Assembly: GCA_013397935.1 (NCBI GenBank)
Contig: VZRN01011464.1
Location: forward strand, 3,720,081 to 3,784,080
Source: Dasyornis broadbenti
Taxonomy: Eukaryota > Chordata > Aves > Passeriformes > Dasyornithidae
DNA: 64,000 nt
Reading direction: 5' to 3'
Shown: positions 9,993 through 23,284 of the stretch, in pieces
Numbering within the stretch: the stretch's first letter is position 1
How the letters are laid out: each line of letters begins with the position of its first letter
The notes under the pieces: generated by a model
What the model saw: the letters and a program-made list of their open reading frames with translations, nothing else
Told to the model about the DNA's origin: nothing
Database searches by the model: none
Made by a program: the position numbers and the translations under genes

Positions 9993-12900
9993 GTACATGC
10001 ACAAATATTACCAAGAGTGTTATTTACATGTAGTTATGCTGGCCATGGTGGTCGCTGCAATGCGGAGACTGAGGACATGGTGCAAGAGAGAATGAAGAGC
10101 TTTTATTGCTCACTGAAAGCTACCACTTTTCTGTAAAATTTTGCAGCTGTTCTAGCCACTTCCCATTTTGTCATTCTGTAAAAATGCGCACATGGGTTTA
10201 ATGGCTTTCAAGTCTCAGGTGATACAACAGAACAAGCTGTGACAGTGCGGGATGAGGGATAGGAGTGTACTTGTGGGAAATAGGGGCATGTCTCTTCCCA
10301 TGGAAGCAGCCACTTGTAAAGAAAAATTAACATAAATTATTTGTAGCTTTGAAGCCATAGATACCCTCACTACACCACCCTCTGGGATTAGGAGTTTGCA
10401 GGCAGCACAGGACTGCTGAGACAGAATCTGATCATGAGGATCTCTGCACCTGCTCGCACTCTGAAGGCGCTTGCATGACTTCATGGCTGTGCCTCTGCCC
10501 TGGGCCGGGCTTGGTGCCCTGGGAGAACCTGCTGGTGACTGTGCCTGGAACTTGCACAAATCAAAAAGAAGTTCAACAAAGAGCTCATCCCATCTAAGAG
10601 CACCTATGTTTGGTGTCAGATTAGAGAGGAATGTGTCTCTTGTATTTAGAGAAGGTGTTCCTTACTGTTACATCTGTGACATCTCCCATCAAATTTAGTC
10701 GATCAGTGCAAAATCAGGAATCTCCACAGGCACACCTGTGTCAAAAGCCCTGAATACTCTGGTCTGGATCTATGGAAATTCACTCAAACCTGGCACCATC
10801 CACCTTTATGGGGTGCTGCAGCAGAGCAAAGAAATGGCAATTAAAGGAGATGCTCTGCAAGTGGGCCCAGGAGAGGCAGAACTGACAGCGGTATCATTGG
10901 ACTCATTCCTGCAGGTCCATTTCCTGCTCAAAGGTAGCTTTGACCTGGTATTGCCCTATGTCTTCTTCTCTGTGGAGTTCAAGGAAAGCATCTTAGTCAG
11001 CCCCAGAGGTGGGACTCTAGCCTGCAAGTTATTTTAACTACATATAACTTTCATTATAAATTGAGCTCAGATGAGCGTTTTTTTAAAAAAATAAATATTA
11101 GATTTCCACATATTGTCAATAACTCAGTACAAAATTGCAATATACAAAGTGTGATTAAGAATGTTCTAATGGAAAAAAAAGCTCTTGTAACATTAAAATT
11201 ATTTCCTGGGAGCTATAAGAAATAGTCAAAAATCTCCGAGGAGTGACTACATTTAGTAGAAATACATTGTAGACTTTAATTTCTGAAGTTTTAAATGTTT
11301 CCAAAGGAAAGATGCTACAAACTGGAACATTTATAAGTCTTCTTCAAAGTTTCCTTTGCCCTCCTTTATTATAGTCACATATATATTTTACATGGCCCTG
11401 TTCCTAACTCTCAGATTCAAGATTACATCTGTAGGAATCATATCTCCCTAAAGGTTTTTAATATATAGCACAATGAAATTTTTATAACATAAAGGAAAAT
11501 ACATATTCCAGTGACTGATTTTAATGAAGTTTAAGATATAAATGTAATAAATCACATAGATGCCAGAGACTTTTTTTTGCTTTTTGAGGTTATGTATGAA
11601 ACACAATTCCTGTTCTGACAAGGTAAAGAGCAAAGTACAGCATACACAGGTTAGAGAGATTTTACCATGGGACATACATATATATATATATATATGTACA
11701 CATGCATGTATATATGTATGCATACATATATACATATATATACACACACATATACATCCCCCATATATATATATCTAAAGCTATATATTCATATATATAG
11801 AGAGAGAGAGAGCTATAGATATATCCCATATGTATATACACATACATATATATTCCATTCTGGGTAGAAAGAAGAATGACAGACATACAAACCTGAATAT
11901 AATGCTGGCAATAATTATGAAGAAAGTTTCACCTTTTCATGTTATGTTGTCTGAAAATATCAAAAATTTTAGTAACATAGATGGACTGCTGCAAAGTTTG
12001 GCAATCAGTCTGTATCCATGAATTTAATTAATCTTCAGTCACACAAAAAATAATTACACATTTAATGTTCTGCTGAAAAGGTGCATTTAATCTGCTAACA
12101 TTTGACAGCTGCATTTTTCTTCTGAGCAGAACAGCGGTGGCTTTTCAATATTAGGTATGCGCATAGCTTGAAAGAATGAGATCAGAGCAAAGGTCTCCCA
12201 GCTGGTTTTAAGACATCTAATGGTGGCTGGTAATGTAAGTAGGAGTACTTTTCTTCTCTGCAGCAGAAAAGTCATTAGCAGGAATACTCCTCCCTCTCCA
12301 TCTATTTCCAACAAATCACAGCCAGATAGGAGAAGCTGTTACAACTGAAGGTGTAGTCAGGTTCTGCATACTAACATATGTGCCATACATGGTGGTTTAC
12401 ACATACATTTTAAATTGTGTTAGCTTAATCCCCTGGGATGGGGAATTTTAACCTGTTAAATATTTTAACATCTGATATGTGTATCAGTGGTGTAAGTCAT
12501 GATTTAGGATTTTCTATATATTACTGTCAGTGAGAATTAGTGTCCACATGGGCGAGCTTATGGGAGTTAACAGTGAAAGGGAAGATACAGGCATCAGAGG
12601 CAGCCACCAGCAGGGAAATATGCCCTGGATTATAGCAGAGCATTAGCTCACACAAGTGCCAGGTGCTTCACAGTGCCTGCTGGATACAGTACTCCTCCTA
12701 GCCAGGGCAGCTGCTGTCCTCAGGTTCACACCCCTGAACCACGGCAGAAGAAACATGGTCCCTTTTACCATCAGTAGCAATTTCTTGTCACTTGTGCCTT
12801 TAAAAAATTAACCCTACAGGTTATAGAGTTGCTTCTTATGAGGGAATCCTTGGTAGAAAAGAAGCCCTTGTGGTTTAGACACGTGCCAGAGAGCAGTGGG

Positions 12901-14356
12901 GCTTGGTCTTTCTCTTAGAAGGGTATGAAGTCATTCAAATGTTTATTTGAGTGTAAAGGAAATGTATCCACCATACAGAAAGTGTGCACTGTGCTGGTCC
13001 TGTGCCACAGCAACACGGCCATATCACCTCTGGCTGTCCCTCCACACTCCTCTCTTCAGTCTATAGATGGCAGAAAGCAGCTCCTAGATGCCAGGCAGGA
13101 CTTTTTGAGTACTTCCCACCAGTTTGGCCAAGCCATTTGATTTTTTCTGGTTAATGGATTAACGTATTCTTCTTTAAAATGAATATGACACTAAACAACA
13201 GTAAACAACAGGATTATAAATCTGCTCTTTACAAGGATGTTTTAGCAAGTCATTTTTAAGAGTGCAGTTTTGCACTGAGTGCCACAGGCACAAGATTCTT
13301 TCATACACAGAGAACAAAACATTACAACAGGCGGCTTAAAAAGCCTTAAGTCTGAAAAAAATTGGTGCTAGAGAATAAAAAGATGCTTCCAGTTTACCTG
13401 ATTTATCATTTTATTCACATTTCTTTTAAGAGAGAAAAAAAAATACCAACCACATGATGAGCTTGCTGAAAACCCTTTTGCCAGCAAGTAATTGTACCCC
13501 AATGGAGACAAATGTCCCTGTTGCCAGTCTGTCTCACAGCTGATGTGGTTGTGTGGGATATCATGGTCTTAGTGATTTATGGAGCTTTCACAAAGGTGTC
13601 ATTGCTTTGGCAATTAATGCACACTCCCTGCTGCAGTGTATGAAAATTGCTCCTGGAAATTAGATAATACTCTAAATTTTCTTTGCAGTTTGTCAATTCT
13701 AGGAATGTTGACATAGCTGCCATGACAAATCAGGTGACCTTGCATACCAGAAGCACCTGGGACTCACCTCCAGTTGTATCTCTATGCAGCTACAAAAAAT
13801 AAGTGTCTGCCATAAAAGGCTACACATAATCACACTGTCTGACTAAATTAACCTTTTCCATTTGATTGTGGCAATTTAAAGGGATGGGTTCTTCTAGGAC
13901 AAGAGCACCATGAGCATGATGTCAATGCTGTGCAGGAATTAGCACAGATGTTTACAACATGCATTTCTTCAGATCAGGGTAAAATCCATTGAGTCTGACA
14001 AAGCGGAGCTGGAATTCTTAAGTCCTCGTCAGCTGATCAATCCTTGGCTAACTCACGCCTTTAAATTTGCAGTGAGCTCCACAGTAGAAGCAAAATTTAC
14101 AAATTTGGTAGAAACTCTCTTTGGTGGCTTTTGCACATGACTGCTTTTCAGTAAATGAACTGATTACCAAGAGAACTAACAACTCCCCTGTCCCTGTCAC
14201 TGGTAGCAGCTATACCAGTAGATGCTACAGCATTTGTGGGCTGAATTTACTCCATGATTTTTAGGGTCAGTAAGAAAAAAATACCATAAAATACATCCCC
14301 ATGGAATTATTACAAGCTGCAAAAACTGGCAATAATAACTTTGCTCTGTCTTCCAG
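9993..14356 (+). other. RELN: Intron 6 (4.4 kb)
   Basis: Holds a TA/CA microsatellite cluster at 11672-11853 and a stretch around 13550-13720 that reads like conserved non-coding DNA. An open frame at 10738-11037 has no recognisable protein and is treated as chance. It ends in tgctctgtcttccag. Confidence 0.75.
11672..11853. repeat. Compound TA/CA/GA microsatellite
   Basis: About 180 bases of alternating (TA)n, (CATA)n and (CA)n with a short (GA)6-like block near 11800-11812. Long apparent open frames on both strands here are products of the repeat. Confidence 0.9.
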
Positions 14357-14593
14357 AATAATTTCAGTGGAGCTGCCTGAAGATGCGAGACAGATTGGCA
14401 TTCAGTTCAGATGGTGGCAGCCATATCACTCTTCTCAAGGCGAAGATGTGTGGGCAATTGATGAAATCATCATGACCTCTGTGCTTTTCAACAGCATCAG
14501 TCTGGACTTCACCAACCTGGTTGAAGTCACACAGTCTCTGGGGTTCTACCTGGGAAATGTTCAGCCCTACTGTGGACATGACTGGACTCTCTG
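14357..14593 (+). CDS. RELN: Reelin window exon 7: end of repeat 1B, start of repeat 2A
   Basis: A 237 bp exon, phase 2 in and phase 2 out, between gtcttccag and gtgaga. It encodes IISVELPEDARQIGIQFRWW and QPYHSSQGEDVWAIDEIIM, closing subrepeat 1B with the FRWWQP and WAIDE signatures. It then opens repeat 2 with SISLDFTNLVEVTQSLGFY and GNVQPYCGHDWTL. The last codon is the first two bases of Cys. One exon therefore bridges two reelin repeats without an intron at the boundary, as also happens in exons 13, 20 and 26. Confidence 0.96.
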
Positions 14594-17500
14594 GTGAGAA
14601 ACATGTATTCTTTCCTGTTCTAGTTTTGCTTTCCTTGTCTATTCATCCTGCTAAGGATCAAGTGACTGCTGCAAATGCATCTTTCAGGCAGCTATTCAGA
14701 GTAATTGTGTCTCATCCTCACATTATGGGCAAAAATACAGTCACTAATCTCATTGCAATTAGCAGTAAGTTTTTCACCTCATTGTTTGATGGTAACATTG
14801 TTTGACTTATGTTTGATGGTAACATTGAACTTAGCATTCTTTTTCCATTAAATATTTAAAGAATATCCTAATAGAAAAAAAATCAGAAATTTTTCATAAT
14901 CTTCACTGAAAATCAAGGCAGAATAATATGGGTATGCAGGTAATTAAATAATCTCTTAAGTACAGACTCTGAATATTTTCCAAGTGATATTCAGATCTGT
15001 GTACATAGCCATTATATTGTAATCCAGAAAGGAAAGATGGCAGAATACAGGCAGAATGACGGTAGCCATTTGTAGTTATTCTGTCTGGTATTATATGCAC
15101 TTAGTCATTTACACTGTGATCAGCATTATAACATATTGCAATTAGGCCTCAAATGTGCTGCGTATTTAGAAACAAAAGCAAGAAAACATCACAGGCCTCA
15201 AAGAAAATAAAGGCAAGAAAAGCAAAAGAAGGGAAAAACAACAAAAAAAAAATTTGTTAGGATTGCATAAAAGTAAGCTTTCTTACTAAAACATTAACAT
15301 GCTGCACAAAAAAATTCTGGCACACACAGAAGTACTTACTCGGAAAGTGTAACATTTGGAATCAATACAAGGGAAGCTCAATTTAATCTGTGTGTTTTGA
15401 TTAAAACCAAATAACAGTTTCATGCTAGTCTGATCAACCTATAAACCCAGTATAGTTTTAATTGGCATAGATATATTTCTTTGGAGAAAGTGCAATCACA
15501 GTAATTATAAAAAAACCTGAAGAAAATAAAAATAATCATAGCATCTCCATGGACACTCAGAGAAACACTGCTGGAATTTTATTAATAAGTATCTCTGAGC
15601 AATCTGATTTGACTTTCTGATCATCTGTCAAACTAAAAGGAGTTGACTTAGCAGTAGGAACAACACCAAATGTGTCCTAGCACTGATAATGAGGCAGTAG
15701 AAGCACCATTAACCACTTTAATAAGGACAAGGAAGGTACTCGCTGCTCATTAAAATGAAACAATGTGTTAGGGCTCAAACTGTTTGCATCTTCCTCATCA
15801 AAGGGTTGGAATGAAAGCCCTTTAATGACATTGTTTTCCCTCTGTACTTTTAAGAGTAGTTTATAATGGGGAGGAGGGTAGATAATTTAAGATCGCAGAG
15901 CTTCCTTTATTTTCCTGCCATGACTAACTCACAATCACAATAACAAACTCTAAATCATAATCAACAATAAAAGCTAAGCTAAATTCTCCATCCCATATGG
16001 AAATGGACTAGGATTTGTAGGGCTCAGACATAGTAGAAACATTGAACTTTCCATGCATCAAATGAAGAATCAAAGCTTCCTCACTATTTTTGTCAAAGTA
16101 CTTTTCATTATCACTGGAAAACGTGAACTCTCTCCTTCACTGACCTTGCTTCTCTCAAGGGAAATTTTTAAACTTACACAAAGTCTGTACAAATGGTTGC
16201 TAGTTAAATTAATTATTGTTGGGTTTTCCCAGCTGTGAGTCCATTTGGTTCTCATTTTCTAACTCATGAGTTTCTAACTCACGAGCAGATCTTGCAGTAG
16301 CACTGACACCATCCTCTTGAGAACAGTCTGACAACAGTTTTTTCATTAGTACAACTATGGGAAATACGCTATCAATCATTTTACAGGGTATCATCCCATT
16401 TCACAGAATTACTTCTAATTGTCTGTTAGGCCTCCATTTCTGCTTTAGAACCCATAAACCGGAAACATTTATCCTTAAAATTGGAAAAAACTGAGGAGGG
16501 AGATTTTAATTTTTTTTTTTTAAGAGGCCTGCTGTTCTTTTCCATATCTGGCTTCATTTAAAAAAAAAAAGTTTCTTGATATACATATGTTTTGATTGTT
16601 TTGAGTACTTTTAATGGTCTATGTCTGAACAGTCATTTTATTTGATTGTCATTCTCAGCATTCGGTTTCAGCTTGGATCTTAGACTTTATTACATCAAGT
16701 GTAATGATTGTACTGAAAGGACTCTGGAACACTTTTAAAATGAAGTGTTTGATGATGTACATTAATTCATCACTTCTCCAAAATGCTCATATTCAGGCAA
16801 AGTTTTGAACCAAATGCCTCTGGAGTGTTACAGGCTATATACACCCACTTGCTGAAATACATTTAAATATTGATAAGGATGCTAAAACTTTACACATATA
16901 TATATATATATATGGACACAAATAAAATAGCTTTATATAAATAAACTGTCTTTAGTCAGATTACAACATTATGATTGAAGTCAGTGTAGCAAATGAGAGA
17001 GTGTCCCACTAGCCCTGGAGAAGCCTGGGGGAAGACTGCAAATCTGCCTTATCATGAACTGTCTTTATGGAGCAATGTCATACAGTGGTCCTACATCAGC
17101 TTGGTAGTTTACCAGTGTCTTAAATGTTCTGTCATTTAGAGTAGTTCTTACTCTGTATCATGCAGAAAGTTTCTTTCAGGTAATTGACTTAGTTACATTA
17201 ATGATGTTAATACATCTAGGAATTATTTAGCAAAGCAGGTATGATGTGATGTAAAAAGACACAAACATCCCCTGCCTTTGATGGAAGCAAAGCTGTGTCT
17301 GGTGTGAGCGTTGGGCCATCCTGTCAATATTTTCAGTCAATGCCGCTTTACAAAACAAGCTGCATCCATGTGGCCTTTCAGTATTCCTAAAAGTACCAGC
17401 CTTGAAAATATGGTAACTCTGGGGATCTCAGAGCAGTTTGGAGCAATGCAGGTTGGCTGACATTGACTGTGATACCGTTCCCAGAAGTACCAATTAGTTG

Positions 17501-20377
17501 GCAATGCTTGGAGGGAGAGTGATTGTTCTGAGGGCACCTGTGGGTATTGTGTTCCTGTGCCTCCGCAGGTCTAATTATATACGTGCCAGAAACCAACTCA
17601 CAGCAACATATTTATACAAAAATGAAGCCTCTGCATTCTCATTTCTGAAGATTTTTTAGTTAATTATTGTTACACCAGGGACATTATCTTTTACAAAATC
17701 TGGAAAGGTATTCCAGCTGTGTGGCTCCCAGAACAAAGAGAACATTTGGTATTCTAGCAAAAGCACATACCCCTAACCACAGACATGAGAGATCTGGAGA
17801 GCAAAGAAGTGGCAAGTAAGGTGGAGTCCACACCTTTAATGCTACTTGTGTTCAGCTGGAGGCAGAATGTGGATGATAAAGGACTTTGTGTACCCATAAT
17901 GTGATTTCCTCCCCTTAAAAGACTTTCTTTTAGACCATCACCTATTGTCTGCATGTCAACACAAGCTTCCTTTTTCACATTTCTTTAATACATATTTTAA
18001 AGAAATGGTTTGACTTTTTAACTTACTTAATACACTTATTTAATATACTGTGTACAATATCCAGTGGCTAAGCTATTAAATTAAAATGAATACTAAATTT
18101 AAAATATTTTAATCATGACCTGAATGCTACCAGAAAGAAAATATTAGAGTTTAAGACCTCTTTTTTCCCTCATTTTACTCTAGTAGTATCAAATAAAGGG
18201 AATTTTTGTGAAGACAAGGGCAAAACATTTAATTCTTTGCACCTATTTTGAGTCCAAGTCCTTCACTTGTCTTCTGTTACTTTGAGAAGACAGCTTCTGG
18301 GCAGATGCTTCATCAAACTGTTGAGTTTCAACTCCTTTATTCTGTTCAGATAAGCTTTAGGTGACTGTGATGTGCTGTGCCCAAGTTTGTGTGTGCAGTG
18401 CCAAAGCCTCTTCCAAAGCAGTGCTACACGTAACTTTCAGCTGATTCCACTGCACATGTTTGACTGATACTTGAAGAGCCTGGTTGTACTGGCACAGATT
18501 TCCCAACAGGGCTTCAGCCTTTGTCAGATCAAATCAGCATTAGCTTTAGCTTTTAAATTTGCAGGTTTTTGTCGTTTTGAAAAGTGCAAGATAAAGCTTG
18601 GAGGAAGAATAAATTCAGGCATTATCCAGACAAGTTCGTCTGAGATGCATTCAGATCTAATCATGAAGCCACAAACCACAGGGTTCCAGCAGCTGGACTG
18701 CGGATGAGTGTACGTTATATCCTCTGCCCAACTTAAAATTATCCTTCCTATTGAGAAGAAAACCCTGATAACACTGACTGAAAGAGCAAACAGTCTTCCA
18801 AGACAACTTACTGCCTTCCAGTCCAGTTGTCCATGACAGTGCCCTTGTGCCCTCCCAGTGAAGGGAGTGTCCGTCCACAGTCACTTTGGGCTGCTGATCA
18901 ACAAAGATTGGGTAGTTTCCTGTGATGTCATGAGCTGGATCATCCTTAAGGAAATGAAATCACAAGTATTGTCAGAGAGTAAAAAGTGGCCTGGATCTTA
19001 ACTTATGAAAGTAACAGAAATTTGATAATGACAAAATTAATGTCAGCTTTCAGTAATTTCTTCTAAAGCTTTAAGGCAAGATGCTGACATTTATGGCTTA
19101 AGTATTCTCTCTGGAAAGGACTCTATAGAAAGCAATGAAGGTCAGTGAATTAATTTAAAAGAGTGCTAAGTGACACTGACTTTTATTCCTGTCCTCACAC
19201 TTACTTTGTCATGACCTTGAATTTTACAGGAGTAGCAAGATAATATATTCTACTGTATTGTATTTAAAGTTTGTGATTTCTTATTTAAGATGATAAACTG
19301 CAGCTTATTCGGTCATAAAAGTAACCTTGAACTAGACTATTCTCTTCATCACAACTGTACTGAATGTAGCTTTTATTTTTCCATGATGATTGTCAATGAT
19401 TTTCTTTAAAAAGAGCCAGTGCCTATTCTAAATTGTTCACATTTAAAATTAGTCTTAGAAAATATTGAAGCTGAAAGGACTGCAGTACTTCTGAAGACAC
19501 TAAGTAAACATCTCAAACTAAGGAGAGGGAGGCAATTTTCATTCTATGTGAACTTCCATTAAAATAATCTGTTTTAAAGGCTAGTGAGCAAGATTCAAAG
19601 TTTAAGTTGTTATTACTTCCTCCTTATGCTTCTGTTGCATTTGAGGTTTTGATTTTGGTTGTTTCCTTTTTCTCTGGAATAGTGCATAGAAGAGAAAATG
19701 GCATTTGAAATGAAATAACCTTGGAATTTCAGACTATAAATTGTATTACTATATATGTGATAACTGGGTACCTCGCAACGTATGTGTGTATATTGTGTTA
19801 CATTATTAGTGTTCTCCAATCCACTGCATATTATAACTCTAATATCAGTACATCCTACAGAAAAGAAGCTGAGGGTAGAAGATTAATTCTGAAACACAGT
19901 CAAGAGTCAGTGAGTGCACTGCATATAGGATCACTTGAAAATCAATGAAAGGAAAAGTCTATGTAATAAGAATACTTTAAACTAGATTCAGTGTATCTTT
20001 ACTGCCCAGTTTTAGAATGAAATTACAGCTCTGACTGTGGCATGACCTTAGGCAATGGACACTCCAGGGGAATGAACTTTCTTTGTGTTGTTTTTTCCTT
20101 ATGTTGCCCTTTGCTAGATCCTGACTTGATCCTTAATACAAAGAGCACAGAGTAAGAACTAACAGAATAATTCAGTGTTTCACATTCTGGGATACATCAA
20201 GGCCTTCCTGATAATTTGCAGAAGTACCAACAGAAAGATTCTTCTGTGAATGATCTCATCTCACATGCCAATCTACAGAACAAAGAAACACCACTGTATT
20301 TAACCCAGAACCATTCACAATGTTCTTTTCTGAATTATTTTGGGGATAGATCCTGATTCTTTCCTTACTTCTCTCAG
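14594..20377 (+). other. RELN: Intron 7 (5.8 kb)
   Basis: Holds a (TA)n microsatellite at 16896-16912, a T run near 16508-16520, an A run near 16560-16570, and a 17-base unit beginning gtttgatgg seen twice at 14784-14827. A stretch at about 15745-15860 reads like conserved non-coding DNA. No gene found. It ends in ttccttacttctctcag. Confidence 0.75.
16896..16912. repeat. (TA)n microsatellite
   Basis: A run of eight to nine TA units preceded by acaca. Confidence 0.85.
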
Positions 20378-20570
20378 TTTTACAGGAGATTCAAAGTTAG
20401 CCTCTAGCATGCGCTATGTGGAGACCCAGTCCATGCAGATTGGAGCTTCGTATATGATACAGTTCAACTTGGTGATGGGCTGCGGTCAGGCCTTTACTCC
20501 TCATATGGACAACCAAGTGAAACTGGAGTACTCCACCAACCATGGCCTCACATGGCATCTTGTTCAGGAG
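20378..20570 (+). CDS. RELN: Reelin window exon 8: repeat 2A Asp-box
   Basis: A 193 bp exon, phase 2 in and phase 0 out, between cttctctcag and gtgagg. It encodes FTGDSKLASSMRYVETQSMQ, FNLVMGCGQAFTPHMDN and VKLEYSTNHGLTWHLVQE. The Asp-box is STNHGLTW. The bird protein reads GQAFTPH where I recall GQKYTPH in human, a change outside the Asp-box. The exon ends exactly at a Glu codon and exon 9 resumes with Glu-Cys-Leu-Pro. Confidence 0.96.
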
Positions 20571-23171
20571 GTGAGGCTGGCAGTGAGGACTTTTGTCTTC
20601 CATAAACTCTGCTTTATACAACAATGGTCTCAAATATGCTTTTGGCATGGAACAAAGAAAGATGTTTTCCTTCTTCACCTTTCAATAAAGAAATTCTCTG
20701 TTGGAATCAGTCAAAATTACTAATAGAGGTATTTAGACTGTTCCTCATTATATTTGGGAAAAAAGTATCTGAAAGCCTGAAATACAAAATTATGACAGGA
20801 AAGGCTGAGAAAAAAATTGGGCCACAGTTAGAGCTATAGGGTAATGGCTGAGATCTTTCCTCTGCTATTGCTTTGTTTTTCTAAGCAAAATGCATGTACT
20901 GTTTCCTGGAATTTAAACAGATAGAAATTCTTTCTGCCCTTGTGCGCAGCCATCTCGTAAATGGAAAGCACATTCCTTCAGGGGATTGTAATGTAGAGCC
21001 TTTCATCTCCCATCCCTGGTTCAAACACAGTCCAGGGCTGTAATGACCGGCTGTTTCCCCCACTCTGCTCAAAGTGCAAATAGCAGTGTTGGCTGCTCTT
21101 CCCCTGGGTAGCTCAGTGCTGTCTCAGCACAAATGTGAGCAGCACATTTGGCCATAGTTCGTGGTCTTGTTTTCCCTCTTAGATCGAAAGCTGGACTTGC
21201 CCTGGCCTCAGGGTGAGCTAACCAAAGTCTTTTGGCTGCCTCTGAGCAGATTCAGTGGGTGTCAGGGAACTTGTCCTACTGCCTTTTCACTGCCTGGTCT
21301 GCAGGCTCACAGAAGGATTTGTATGTCAAGTTCCACACCTTCTATGTGAAATTAAAGCTTGGCCTGGTTACCCTTTGCCATATTGTGTTTTGCCACATTT
21401 ACTTTGGTGGGCAGAATAGAGAAATGGCAATAAATGAATTTTTAAACTTTGCAAATCCAACTAATGATTTCTTACCTTAAACACAATCCAGACGAAAGCT
21501 ATAATCGTGTATTTCAAACACTGTTCATGTCTTTTATACCTAGCAGGCATCATCGTGGTGTCCAAGGATAGTTCCTAGTGGTGGGTGTTTAGGATTTGTG
21601 CTTGCCGTCAATGGAAGATCAGTTGCCTTCAGATTTTGGTGCTCCTCTCCTTGCTCTGTAGAGCTGAGTTCAGAGAGAACATGCAGCCAAATCATTTTTC
21701 TCACACCACCCAGGTTGTTGTGATAAAAGAGTATTTGTAGTATATTTCAAGGACATAATCTGGCAAATAAACAAAACACTAATTAATTAAAATGTTTGAA
21801 AGTTTTGTTTGCTTTGCAGACACTCATCAGATCCTGTTTTCTAAGATCTTTTAGGGACTATGAATCAACAAAAAATGTTTGAAAATTGCTGGAAAGGAAA
21901 CTAAGCCTTTAGAAAATCTATCAAAAAAACCCAACAAAATAAGGTCTCAGATCTTCATTTAATACTCTTAAGATATTTGAGCAATAAATTTCTCTGTAAA
22001 ATAATACATTATGCCCTTCATATTTAATACATAACTATTACTGTATGATTTAACTATATAAATATTCTTAATTGCCATAACTGCTGTAGAGAGTCACTGT
22101 TTTATTATTTGTTTCAGAGCAGTCAAAGTAAGCTACTTGCATAAGCAGGTGTCTGTTCTCTTGCCTGGTACCCTTCATGGCAGGGAGCACACAAGTGACT
22201 AGAGAAATACTCTTGGGCTTGTGGGGATGGTTAGGAGAAGCTGTGCTGTGGCAGGAAAGGGCAGAAGGGACTCTGAAGTGGTAGCTGGAAGAGGATCATG
22301 CAAGTTGCTAGTAACTTCCAAGCACTTTATTAATATCTCATAGCACACTAATTTTGGGTGCTGTTCAGGCAAAATATAAATAAATTAATGGCGTATTGCA
22401 AAAAATGAAGTAATATGGAAAGGGCAGTGCTAGAAAACAGTAAGAAGCTGGGATAATGGACTTCATTTATATTCAATACTAAAAAGATGTGACAATGGTT
22501 GTATCTTCTGGGGGAAAAAAGTAAAAATTGGGGAACAGACCTCAACAGGAATCTGAGTTAAATGCAGAAGTAGTCCTAGAAGCAGGAAATGGGAATTTAC
22601 ACCGCTTGCCGTAGGTGTCAAAGCTAACACAGCTGCAGAGCTTGGGAAGGGCCCAAGGACACAACTTCAGCAGGCTCCAGTCGGGTGCTCTGGGACAGCT
22701 TTGTCTCTTCCTGCTGCTGCTCCCCACTGTGTGGGGCCAGCAAGAACGCCCAGGCAAAGGCTCACAAGTAGGTCTCTAAAATGACCTGTAATGATCTGGA
22801 GGTCACTTTCACAGACTTACTTCAGAGTGGTCTTGTAGCCTTACTTCATAGTCCCATGTTGGAGGCTGGGGTGAAAATAGTTAAAAAAAAAAAAAAAAAG
22901 GAGACAGACATTCCTCATGGAGAAAAAAAAACATTGCCAGTCACTAATGCTAAACCCTTTAAATAGATTCATATGGCTTTTTTCCATCCTCAATGGTACT
23001 ACTAGTTTTCTGAGAAATTTCTCTGTATCATGCCAGGATTTTTCTCTTTTGGGTCTTTCACTCCAATGTCAGGACCCAGACAAGCTCCTGGTTCTGTGAA
23101 TTTTTGACCCTTGTTTCTGTTCCCAATTATTCCTCAACATTAAATCTGGTTTCAAAATGTTTTATTTGAAG
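20571..23171 (+). other. RELN: Intron 8 (2.6 kb)
   Basis: AT-rich with an A run at 22883-22899. No transposon or gene recognised. It ends in ttttatttgaag. Confidence 0.75.
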
Positions 23172-23284
23172 GAGTGTCTTCCCAGTATGCCAAGCTGTCA
23201 GGAGTTTACATCAGCAAGTATTTACCACTCCAGCGAATTTACTCAGTGGAGGAGAATCACCGTTCTTTTACCACAGAAGACTTG
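23172..23284 (+). CDS. RELN: Reelin window exon 9: repeat 2A, Cys loop and strand
   Basis: A 113 bp exon, phase 0 in and phase 2 out, between tatttgaag and gtaagc. It encodes ECLPSMPSCQEFTSASIYHS, then SEFTQWRRITVLLPQKTW with the Trp codon split. This fills the gap between the Asp-box of exon 8 and the TRFRW segment of exon 10. It is essentially identical to human residues about 967-1004. The exon is short and easily missed by open-frame length filters, but both splice sites and both phase joins are exact. Confidence 0.95.

Noticed and set aside
10738..11037. 99-codon open frame in intron 6, preceded by another frame at 10471-10698
   Set aside because: No recognisable protein motif, no splice signals linking it to the reelin frame, and no promoter or polyadenylation context. 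Chance open frame, though a decayed repeat cannot be excluded.
11448..11886. Tyr/Ile-rich open frames on both strands
   Set aside because: Translations of the TA/CA microsatellite.
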